From the NCBI GenBank assembly GCA_002405835.1, contig DHMO01000040.1:1-38394 (forward strand): DNA of 38,394 nt, read 5' to 3'. Of this stretch, positions 1 through 7,623 are shown piece after piece. A program made the translations under genes and the position numbers. How positions within the stretch are numbered: position 1 is the stretch's first letter; every line of letters begins with the position of its first letter. This stretch comes from Lentisphaeria bacterium UBA4640 (GTDB lineage: Bacteria; Verrucomicrobiota; Lentisphaeria; Victivallales; UBA1829). Under the pieces are notes generated by a model. The model had not been told where the DNA came from. It made no database searches and worked only from the letters and a program-made list of their open reading frames with translations.

Positions 1-69
1 TCCATATAACTCAGGCATGACAAAAGTGCCCCCCTTCCGCTGAATCTCTGCATCCACCGTAAAAATCAT
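1..69 (-). CDS. Possible 5' end of a minus-strand gene running off the window
   Basis: Reading leftward from an ATG at 69-67, the minus strand stays open to the window edge for 23 codons and begins MIFTVDAEIQRKGGTF. The phrase is protein-like but too short to assign to a family. An AAGG lies only about one base before the ATG, so ribosome-binding support is poor. All three plus frames contain stops in this stretch, so it is not the missing front of the pseudopilin remnant that follows. It may equally be chance. Confidence 0.2.
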   Translation of the reverse strand, partial: MIFTVDAEIQRKGGTFVMPELYG

Positions 70-79
70 GCCTTATTGA

Positions 80-631
80 GCAGACACTAATTACAATGTA
101 TCAGCGGGATACTTCTGGTGGCGGAAACTTCAAGTTCTTGGCTATTGCGGAAAAGCGAAAGATATTTACAGCGTCAACAAGCTGCCGAAAGGCATTTTTG
201 TCTGTCCCGGACAGGGCAAGCTGGAACATACCAACGCATCAGCTCATTATACGGAAGATTATATCAGCTATGCTCTGAATTACAATGTCTCTTCGGAGCG
301 GACAAAGGCATACGGGCAGACGGAGGACAATTATCAGGAGCATGCGTATCGTTTTTCCGAATTGCAGCGGACTCAAAAAAAGAGCAGCGGAGCTGTTCTG
401 GTTGCCGATTCCCCCGGATATCTTTCTTCGACCGGAAAACTTTATGTCTCAACGGCTCCGCATTTCGCAAAAAATGAAGATGTTTTTGGAGAGGTTCCGC
501 AGTACTGGATTTCTGCGCGTCATCTCAGCGGAGCAAATTTTCTTTATGCGGATGGTCACACGGGATACTTGCGCGCTCCGTTCGGGATGCCGAACTATGA
601 CTGCGACCTTTTGAATGTCAATAAGAAATGA
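80..631 (+). pseudogene. N-terminally truncated H-X9-DG pseudopilin remnant
   Basis: The frame is open from 80 to the TGA at 629-631 and gives about 183 residues. The end carries the H-X9-DG signature (HLSGANFLYADG, about 526-561), and the middle has the W-rich and FVCPGQG-like segment usual in Lentisphaerae/Planctomycetes pseudopilin-like proteins. The N-terminal methylation helix (FTLIEL...) and some 60 residues after it are absent, and no frame of bases 1-79 encodes them. Only internal ATGs such as the one at 362 could start it. The stop is followed directly by the ribosome-binding site of the glycosidase at 640, the usual pairing of such proteins with glycosidases. It is probably a decayed or rearranged gene. 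A split by a longer insertion upstream of the window is possible. Confidence 0.6.
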
Positions 632-639
632 GGCTTCCA

Positions 640-3600
640 ATGTATAAAAGAGTGGTACTGCTGTTCAGTTTTCTAAGCGCTTGGGCGTATGGACTTGATG
701 TTGCGGAGTCCTCAGGGCGCTGGAGCGGAAAAAATATTGAACAGCCCGTCAAAATGGACTCTTTCCAAATTCGTTTTGTGCAGCCCAGAACGGAAGAGAA
801 AAAAAAGTTTGCGGACTTCCGGTATGTCTTTCAAAAGGCTGTTGATCTTTCTGATTTTACCACAATCTCATTTGAGGCAAAATCGACAATTCCTGTCAAA
901 CTGCAGGTCGCGCTCCACAGCAAAGACGGAGGCGTTATTTTGCCGAAGTCGCAGTGGTCTGCTGCTAAAACCGGGACAAGCTGGAAAAAGTTTGAATTCA
1001 GACGCGAGGATTCGGCTGAACGGAAAAATTTTGATTCGTCAAAGGTCTCTTTCATTCGCATCGGAGTGGCTCTTTGGTGCTACGATACAGTAAAAAACGA
1101 TTGTGAATTGGAAATCCGCAATCTGCGCATTTCCACTCCTGCAGATGAGTTTCTGATTCCGAAACCGACTGCGCAGACTGTCATTGACGGGGTATTCCGG
1201 AAAGACTGGGGGTATGAAAACAACCTTTATTTCTGGACTCCCCCGGTGATGACAACTCTTTCAGCTCCGCAAAATTTGGTAAAAGGAAAAGTAAAGGCCA
1301 AAAAAGATTTTTCCGGGCGGTTTTCATTCATGTATGATGAAAACAACCTTTACTTTCTGGGGCTTGTTGCGGATTCAAGCCCTTGCAGCGGTACAAATCC
1401 GACGGAACCGTGGTGCAACGATTCCATTGAATTGTTTTTAGCTCCGAAACTTCGAATCAGCGATTTGAAATCCCGCAAGTCTCTGAAAAAAAACGGCGGA
1501 ATTCAGATCATTTTTGACTGTTCCAACGGCGGAAAGCCGGTTGTTTTGCGTGACAGCGGAGTTTGTGATGATTCCGGAATCCGCTATGCGTTGAAAAAGA
1601 CATCCGTTGATGCAGACGGCAAGCCTGTTCCCGGGTACGTTCTGGAAGCGGCTGTTCCCCGTGCACTTTTTCAGAGCTGGAAACCGAAGCGCGGCGAGTT
1701 CATTGCCTACTGCATCAATCTGAACAATGAAGACGGAACATCGCTGCGGAGCAGTCCGTCTGCGGATCAGCCTCATGCCAGCGTAGCAGATTATAACAGA
1801 GCCTTTTTTGAGTTCCGCGGGGAGGAGCGGCTCGAAGCATTCAAATTCGGCAGTCCGGCAGCGAATGTGTGCTGGCCGGAAGAATACCGGGCGAATGGGA
1901 AGCGTTTGTGGGATGATTCTCTGCTTTTTCGCAGAAAGACTCCTGTTTCAGAGCAAATTTGGCTCAACGGTTTGTGGGCTGTTCAAAGTGTTGCGGGAGA
2001 TTCCGATTCATTGAATCCGGATGGCTGGTTTTATGCGCCTCTGCCCGCCGGACTTGGCTGGTGCAATCCGGTTTTCTCTCTCCGGAAGGGCTCGGATCGG
2101 CTTGTCGCTTCCACTTACTCGAAAATCACGCAGAACGGCAAACGCCATTTCTATTGGTATGAACGCACCTTTCGTGCAGAGAAACACTGGAAAGGGAGAG
2201 AGGTTCTGCTGAATATTGCTTATCTGAACGGTGAAGCGCTGGTCTATGTCAACGGCAAAGCCGCCGGAATGATTTCTCTTGTTTCTCCGGAAGTGGATAT
2301 ATCGCCTTTCCTGAAATACGGAGAAGAAAACCGTCTTGATTTCCGCCTTTTTACCGACCGGATGAAGCCTCAGACAACGCTTCGCAACGGTGTCGGCGGT
2401 ATTACCGGGGATATTTCTCTTATAGTCAGCCGTTATCCGAAACGCATTCGGGATCTCTGGGTTCGTAAAGCCGATGGTGTTTCCGGGGCGTTCCGGATTG
2501 AAGCGGAGGTCGGCGGAGATGGCGTTTTGAAGCTCGAATTGGCGGATCCGGAAGGCAAAATTATTTATACTCAGACAAAAAATGCTGCACCGCTTGCTGT
2601 CTTTGAAGATGTTTGTGCGGATTTCCGCCCGTGGTCGATGGAATCTCCCGCTCTCTGCACGGCGCGGCTTCTGCGCTATGGAGATGATGGAAAATTACAG
2701 GAAATTTGTGAACGGAAATTCGGTTTCCGGACATGGGAAAACCGGAACGGACGTTTTTATTTGAATGGAAAACCTGTTCGGTTGAGAATGGGAATGCCTG
2801 GAGGGGATGCCGGCGTTTATGCTCCGCAGCGTCTGCAGCACCTGCGCAGACTGGGATTCAACGCCGTTTATCTTCATTCCATGGATTACGGCTGGAACGA
2901 TCCGCTTTTTGAAGCGTGTGACCGGGAAGGTTTTGCCGTTCTTGCTCCGGTGAATCCGGCCGCGTCGGATGCGGAAACCGTTGCGGAGATCAAACGTCTG
3001 CGGAATCATCCGTCTGTTTACGGATATATTACCGATCCATATGGACAGTTTTCGCAAAATGGATTTCTGCATAATCCGTTCATGACCTCCGATTCCTATA
3101 TGCCGGACTCTGCGATGGCGCGGGCAACGGAGGAGTTCATGGAACGGCGCGATCATTTTTTCCGTTCGATCGATCCGTCGCGCGGTTACATCTCCCATGC
3201 AACAGGCAACTGGCGCGGTTTCATGCGGATCGGACATCATTATCCGACGAATGCACTCAATTTGCTTGACCGCATGATGTATTTCCAGCCGTGGTCCAAA
3301 CGGGCAGACAGGAAGCATCCTCTCTGCCTGATTGAAGCTGGAGTCATCAATCTTTACGGAATGGATACAGGACATCCGGAGCACAAAATGCCGGTGATGG
3401 AAGACCGGCGTCCGGTGATGCGCGAAGTGATTCGGGAGGCCGCATCGCGGTATATCGGCCCGCGTGCTTTTGAAAACTGGCTCGAATGGGCGGCTCTCCT
3501 GATGCGTATCGAGACCCTCGGCTACCGCCTGAACGGGGTCGATGCCTTTACTCCGTGGACCAATGAGCTCGCCGCAGAAATTCAGAATGCGGAGAAGGCG

Positions 3601-5970
3601 CTGGACGTTAAGGACAACCGGATTCTTTCCTGGCGCTATTTCACGGAACCGTATCTCTCGACAATAGACAACTCATGGATGCGGATGAGCAGCTGGTTCT
3701 ACCGCCTTCGCGCGACAACCGGGAATCCGTGGCCGGCGGAATATGGACAGCCCGTAAAAACGGAGAAACCCTCCATCTTCGCTTCCATCTATGAAAATCT
3801 CATGCAGCCGGTATGCCTTGCGATTACCGCCGGCGGCGGAGAGATTTTTACAAGGGATCATAATTATTATCCGGGAGAAAAACTGGCAAAACAGTTGACC
3901 GTCTGCAACGATTCCTCCGAAGAGTTCATTTTGGATGCAGAAGTTGTGCTGAAAGCTGCGGACAGAGTGTTTGACCGGCGGAAGATCACGGGAAAGGTGC
4001 CCCGTGGAGAAATTCGTCATTTCCCGTTTGAGTTCGCGGTCCCGGAAACGGCAGAGCGCCTTGAATGTGAACTCGTTATGAATGCCGCTGGCCGGAAAGA
4101 GGTCTTTCCGGTAACCGTGTTTCCGCGTCTGAACCGTGCTGCGCTGAACTCTGCGGCAGGAAATCAAAAAATAGCCGTTTTGTCTGCGGATACTCCATCG
4201 CTGACGGAAAAGTTCGGGTTGAAAGCAGTGCGTCTTGAAACGCCGGAAAGCATTCCGGTGGATACGGATCTGCTTGTCATTGAACGCAATATGCTGAAAC
4301 GGAATTTCAACTGGGATGCGTTGGAGAAGTGGATTGTGAAAGGCGGGAAAGTCCTGATATTTGAGCAGACGGATTCCTCACTTTTCTCTCACCGGCTTAC
4401 GGAACAGCGTTTGGAGCATGCATTTATTTCTGCATCGGAAGATGCGCTCGCGGAGGGCTTGAGGGATGCCGATCTTTCATTCTGGAGAGGGCGCGCGGAA
4501 TCTGTTCCGGCTGAGCGCAGACCTTCAAAGGCTTTCCGGAACGGAATGTCGGTGCGTCTTTCGACTCCGCATCTTACGAACCGGAACATCGTTGCAGGGT
4601 ACGCTCTTCCGAATTTTACCTATGGCTCATTCCGTCCGGTGATTACCGGCGGCTATGACCGCAGTCATATTGTTGCTGCAAAAGCGCGGAGCGGCAAGGG
4701 TAAAGTTTGGTTTTGCCAGGCGGATGTGACATCGCGGATTGGAGTTGAGCCTGCGGCGGAACTGCTGACATTCAATCTGTTCCGGGATGCGCTTGTTCCT
4801 GTTGAAGAGCAGATTGCCGGAGTGCGTTATTCCGGCGATGCTGCGGGAAGGGCGTTCCTGGAACGTCTGGGTATCCGGATTGTTTCCGATTCTCCGGTCG
4901 GCGTCGCTGGGAAAGGGGGAAATCCGCAGCAGCTGGAAACATGCCGGACCATTGTCCGTCTTCCCGGTTCCTCTTTGCTTCCGGATGGTGTGAAGCTGGA
5001 AAAACGTTATTTGACAAAACGGGAAGCTCCCTACTACTGGCAGAACAGGACGGATCTCCAGTTTATCTATTTCAAGGGGCTCAACCCCGGTGCGGATGAT
5101 CCGTCGAAGGCGGGGGAGCTGTTTGCAGGTCTTGCGCCGAATGACTTTTTCCTGTTTGAAAATCCGAAGACGGAGGTTTTTGATTTTGCTCCGCGTGCAG
5201 GTGAGCACCGCAGTCCTGAAGGGAGTGCGGGATGCGTCAAGCAGAACGGAAAGACATATGTGCTTTGCGGTATGTCTCCCGATGATGTGCATGAGGGAGA
5301 GGAAAAAGAACGGCTGTACCGTGTCTGGTCCGTTTTGTTCCATAATTTGAATGTTGCCTCTGTATATCCGGTTTCTTTCCGCGTCCCTGAAACGGATTTG
5401 ACCCATGTGAAGTGGAGTCTGGTTCTTGATCCGGATTCCAAAGGGGAAACGTGTGGATTGGCAGAGAAAACTCCTGCCGATATGAAAGTTTATCCAATCC
5501 GAACGGGGAAAATCTGGGAGGAGCAGGGCGTTACTGACCGGAATCCGAACATCAGTTCCGTTCCGGACAGTGCATATGATGGCGCTGCATGGTATGTTGC
5601 CGAGTTTGAGCTTTCCGAATTTCCGAGAAAACAGTTTTTCCTGCATGCCGGAGGCATTTTTGATATTCCGGTATCGAATCGGACAGAGCATCAGACAACG
5701 CTGTGGCTGAACGGAAAGAAGATGCCGGAAGCCTGCGGAGTCTGGAATGCGTATCTCGGCGGAGTCGGTGCGAGACTTTGGAAACTGCCGGAAGGCGCTC
5801 TGAAGAGAGGGCAAAACCGGATTGCAATCCAGATATATAACGCAACCGGACCTGGCGGAATATTCCGGAATCCGGTACGGCTGGAGACGGAGGGTTTGAA
5901 TCGGGATTTGATTTTCCCGTATGAATTCCGCCGTTCAAAATATACGAATGATTTTTTCTGGTGCTGGTAA
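640..5970 (+). CDS. Secreted multidomain GH2-like glycoside hydrolase family protein (1776 aa)
   Basis: Start chosen at ATG 640 because GAGG (630-633) sits six bases before it; ATG 628 lacks a ribosome site. Residues 1-18 form a signal peptide (MYKRVVLLFSFLSAWAYG). A jelly-roll carbohydrate-binding-like region (about 20-165) follows, then a CBM9-like domain (about 185-405; DGVFRKDWG, NDSIELFLAP). Next is a GH2 sugar-binding domain (about 435-590; YWYERTF, VYVNGKAAG), a beta-sandwich with FGFRTWE, and a TIM barrel (about 705-1000) with FYLNGKPVRLRG-like spacing and RNHPSVYGYITDPYG near 788. C-terminal parts include a DUF/amidotransferase-like fold (about 1190-1370) and a final galactose-binding-like module (about 1640-1760). 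Where GH2 enzymes carry the acid/base in an NE pair, this protein reads TDP. LIEAG near 896 could hold a nucleophile-like Glu. It may be an altered or non-catalytic enzyme. The product probably acts outside the cytoplasm on a galactoside or mixed glycan; the substrate is unknown. Confidence 0.75.
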   Translation: MYKRVVLLFSFLSAWAYGLDVAESSGRWSGKNIEQPVKMDSFQIRFVQPRTEEKKKFADFRYVFQKAVDLSDFTTISFEAKSTIPVKLQVALHSKDGGVILPKSQWSAAKTGTSWKKFEFRREDSAERKNFDSSKVSFIRIGVALWCYDTVKNDCELEIRNLRISTPADEFLIPKPTAQTVIDGVFRKDWGYENNLYFWTPPVMTTLSAPQNLVKGKVKAKKDFSGRFSFMYDENNLYFLGLVADSSPCSGTNPTEPWCNDSIELFLAPKLRISDLKSRKSLKKNGGIQIIFDCSNGGKPVVLRDSGVCDDSGIRYALKKTSVDADGKPVPGYVLEAAVPRALFQSWKPKRGEFIAYCINLNNEDGTSLRSSPSADQPHASVADYNRAFFEFRGEERLEAFKFGSPAANVCWPEEYRANGKRLWDDSLLFRRKTPVSEQIWLNGLWAVQSVAGDSDSLNPDGWFYAPLPAGLGWCNPVFSLRKGSDRLVASTYSKITQNGKRHFYWYERTFRAEKHWKGREVLLNIAYLNGEALVYVNGKAAGMISLVSPEVDISPFLKYGEENRLDFRLFTDRMKPQTTLRNGVGGITGDISLIVSRYPKRIRDLWVRKADGVSGAFRIEAEVGGDGVLKLELADPEGKIIYTQTKNAAPLAVFEDVCADFRPWSMESPALCTARLLRYGDDGKLQEICERKFGFRTWENRNGRFYLNGKPVRLRMGMPGGDAGVYAPQRLQHLRRLGFNAVYLHSMDYGWNDPLFEACDREGFAVLAPVNPAASDAETVAEIKRLRNHPSVYGYITDPYGQFSQNGFLHNPFMTSDSYMPDSAMARATEEFMERRDHFFRSIDPSRGYISHATGNWRGFMRIGHHYPTNALNLLDRMMYFQPWSKRADRKHPLCLIEAGVINLYGMDTGHPEHKMPVMEDRRPVMREVIREAASRYIGPRAFENWLEWAALLMRIETLGYRLNGVDAFTPWTNELAAEIQNAEKALDVKDNRILSWRYFTEPYLSTIDNSWMRMSSWFYRLRATTGNPWPAEYGQPVKTEKPSIFASIYENLMQPVCLAITAGGGEIFTRDHNYYPGEKLAKQLTVCNDSSEEFILDAEVVLKAADRVFDRRKITGKVPRGEIRHFPFEFAVPETAERLECELVMNAAGRKEVFPVTVFPRLNRAALNSAAGNQKIAVLSADTPSLTEKFGLKAVRLETPESIPVDTDLLVIERNMLKRNFNWDALEKWIVKGGKVLIFEQTDSSLFSHRLTEQRLEHAFISASEDALAEGLRDADLSFWRGRAESVPAERRPSKAFRNGMSVRLSTPHLTNRNIVAGYALPNFTYGSFRPVITGGYDRSHIVAAKARSGKGKVWFCQADVTSRIGVEPAAELLTFNLFRDALVPVEEQIAGVRYSGDAAGRAFLERLGIRIVSDSPVGVAGKGGNPQQLETCRTIVRLPGSSLLPDGVKLEKRYLTKREAPYYWQNRTDLQFIYFKGLNPGADDPSKAGELFAGLAPNDFFLFENPKTEVFDFAPRAGEHRSPEGSAGCVKQNGKTYVLCGMSPDDVHEGEEKERLYRVWSVLFHNLNVASVYPVSFRVPETDLTHVKWSLVLDPDSKGETCGLAEKTPADMKVYPIRTGKIWEEQGVTDRNPNISSVPDSAYDGAAWYVAEFELSEFPRKQFFLHAGGIFDIPVSNRTEHQTTLWLNGKKMPEACGVWNAYLGGVGARLWKLPEGALKRGQNRIAIQIYNATGPGGIFRNPVRLETEGLNRDLIFPYEFRRSKYTNDFFWCW

Positions 5971-5987
5971 TGAAAGGAAGAAGCGCT

Positions 5988-7562
5988 ATGAGAATGCCGG
6001 ACTTTATGACAGTCTGTTTCGGAAATGAAAAACAGCAGAAGACGTTTCGCGGAGAAGAAAAAATTTCTTTTTCCGGCGTGACTGTAACTTTGAAGCAAGA
6101 AGGGACCGCACTGAATGTCCTGCTCGCTGCAGATGCAGCTCCAGTGCGATTCCTGCGTCTGCGCTGGAATATGCCGATGCCGGAAGATGCCGTTTACCTG
6201 GGAGATGCCTGGGAACGCGCATATGGTGATTTGCAGTGGCGCAGACTTGATGCGTCCCGTGTGATGCCGTGGTACTTTCTTATGAGCTGTGGGGGAAGAC
6301 ATTCCGGATTTGGCGTGCAGGTCCGCCCAGCCGCTTTTGCTTCGTGGTGGGCTGATTCCAAAGGGGTAACTCTGCTGCTTGATGTCCGCAACGGCGGGGA
6401 AGGTGTTCTTTTAAAAGGACGGGAACTCTGCGTGGCGCGGATTGTCCGGGCGGAGTCGGATGGAGAATCCGCATTCGCATTTGCCAATAAATTCTGCGGT
6501 ATCATGTGCAGCGATCCGCTTCTGCCGTCATTCCCTGTTTATGGCGGCAACAATTGGTATTATGCTTACGGTCATTCTTCCGCGGAGGAAATTTTGAATG
6601 ACTGCCGCTATCTGCTCTCTCTTTGCAAAGGACTTGAGAATCCGCCGTTCATGGTGATTGATGACGGCTGGCAGAAAAATTTTGATCAGGGAAATAATGC
6701 TGGACCATGGTCGGAAGGCAACGTCCGTTTTCCGGATATGCCAGATCTGATCCGGAAAATGAAGAAAATTGGAGTCCGTCCGGGGATATGGTTCCGTCCC
6801 CTTTGGAATACGGAGGCTCCAGCTGAATGGCTGCATGCGGCGGATAACCCGCGCGCTCTTGATCCGTCGCATCCGGAAGTTCGGGAGCTCGTTCGTGAGG
6901 ATGTCCGCCGTTTTGCAGACTGGGGAATTGAACTCATCAAGCATGATTTTACAACCTGGGACCTGTTTGAACAGTACGGCTGGCAGATGCGTCCGCTGCC
7001 ACAGCTGTCATGGACCCGGCCATTCTATGACCGTACACTTACTTCTGCAGAAATTGTGACGGAGCTTTACCGGACAATTCATGAGGCTGCGGGGAATATG
7101 TTGATTATTGGCTGCAATACGTTCGGGCATCTTTCTGCCGGACATGTTCATCTTTCGCGCGTTGGAGATGATACCAGCGGTGTCAATTGGGAACGTACAC
7201 GGAAAAACGGCATCAATTCTCTGGCGTTCCGCATGTGCCAGCATGGAAAGTTCTTTGCCGTCGACGCCGATTGCATTGGCATAAAAGGAGCCCTTATCCC
7301 GTGGAGGCTGAATGCTCAGTGGGGAAAACTGCTGGCAAAAAGCGGAACTCCGTTCTTCGCTTCTATTGAGCCTGGAGTCCTGGATTCAACGCAGTTCGCG
7401 GAAGTTTCCGCATGTATGGAAGCCGCTTCAAAACAGAATTTTGCGGCGGAACCGCTGGATTGGATGTCGACAACCTGTCCGGAGCATTGGACGGTCAATG
7501 GTGATGCGTGTACCTTCGACTGGTATGCAGAGGACGGCTCGCTTGGAGAATTTTTTGTCTGA
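5988..7562 (+). CDS. Clan GH-D alpha-galactosidase-like glycosidase (GH36/GH27 type, 524 aa)
   Basis: ATG 5988 is preferred because AAGGAAG (5974-5980) lies seven bases upstream. An in-frame ATG at 5970 overlaps the previous stop as TAATG, so translational coupling to the GH2-like gene is likely either way. There is no signal peptide, so the enzyme is probably cytoplasmic. The N-terminal third is a beta-sandwich. The barrel holds VIDDGWQ (about 224), then IKHDF with the likely nucleophile Asp near 320, and GCN followed by RVGDDTSG with the likely acid/base Asp near 395, matching the clan D layout. It is shorter than a full GH36 (about 700 residues), with only a short stretch after the barrel. 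It would release terminal alpha-linked galactose or a related sugar from imported fragments. Exact family and substrate cannot be fixed from sequence alone. Confidence 0.75.
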   Translation: MRMPDFMTVCFGNEKQQKTFRGEEKISFSGVTVTLKQEGTALNVLLAADAAPVRFLRLRWNMPMPEDAVYLGDAWERAYGDLQWRRLDASRVMPWYFLMSCGGRHSGFGVQVRPAAFASWWADSKGVTLLLDVRNGGEGVLLKGRELCVARIVRAESDGESAFAFANKFCGIMCSDPLLPSFPVYGGNNWYYAYGHSSAEEILNDCRYLLSLCKGLENPPFMVIDDGWQKNFDQGNNAGPWSEGNVRFPDMPDLIRKMKKIGVRPGIWFRPLWNTEAPAEWLHAADNPRALDPSHPEVRELVREDVRRFADWGIELIKHDFTTWDLFEQYGWQMRPLPQLSWTRPFYDRTLTSAEIVTELYRTIHEAAGNMLIIGCNTFGHLSAGHVHLSRVGDDTSGVNWERTRKNGINSLAFRMCQHGKFFAVDADCIGIKGALIPWRLNAQWGKLLAKSGTPFFASIEPGVLDSTQFAEVSACMEAASKQNFAAEPLDWMSTTCPEHWTVNGDACTFDWYAEDGSLGEFFV

Positions 7563-7619
7563 TCCGCACTCATGCGGATTTTACGTCTGCCCGGACGAAT
7601 GAGTCCGGACAGACGTTTT
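7562..7619 (+). terminator. Tandem hairpin terminator
   Basis: The first hairpin has a 7-bp perfect stem (ATCCGCA, loop CTCA, TGCGGAT; 7562-7579) that begins at the stop codon and runs into TTTT. The second has a 14-bp stem with one mismatch (7583-7596 with 7603-7616, loop GAATGA), again followed by TTTT. Both lie between convergent genes. The T-runs favour plus-strand termination; the second hairpin may also protect the end of the opposing transcript. Confidence 0.75.
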
Positions 7620-7623
7620 GCGT

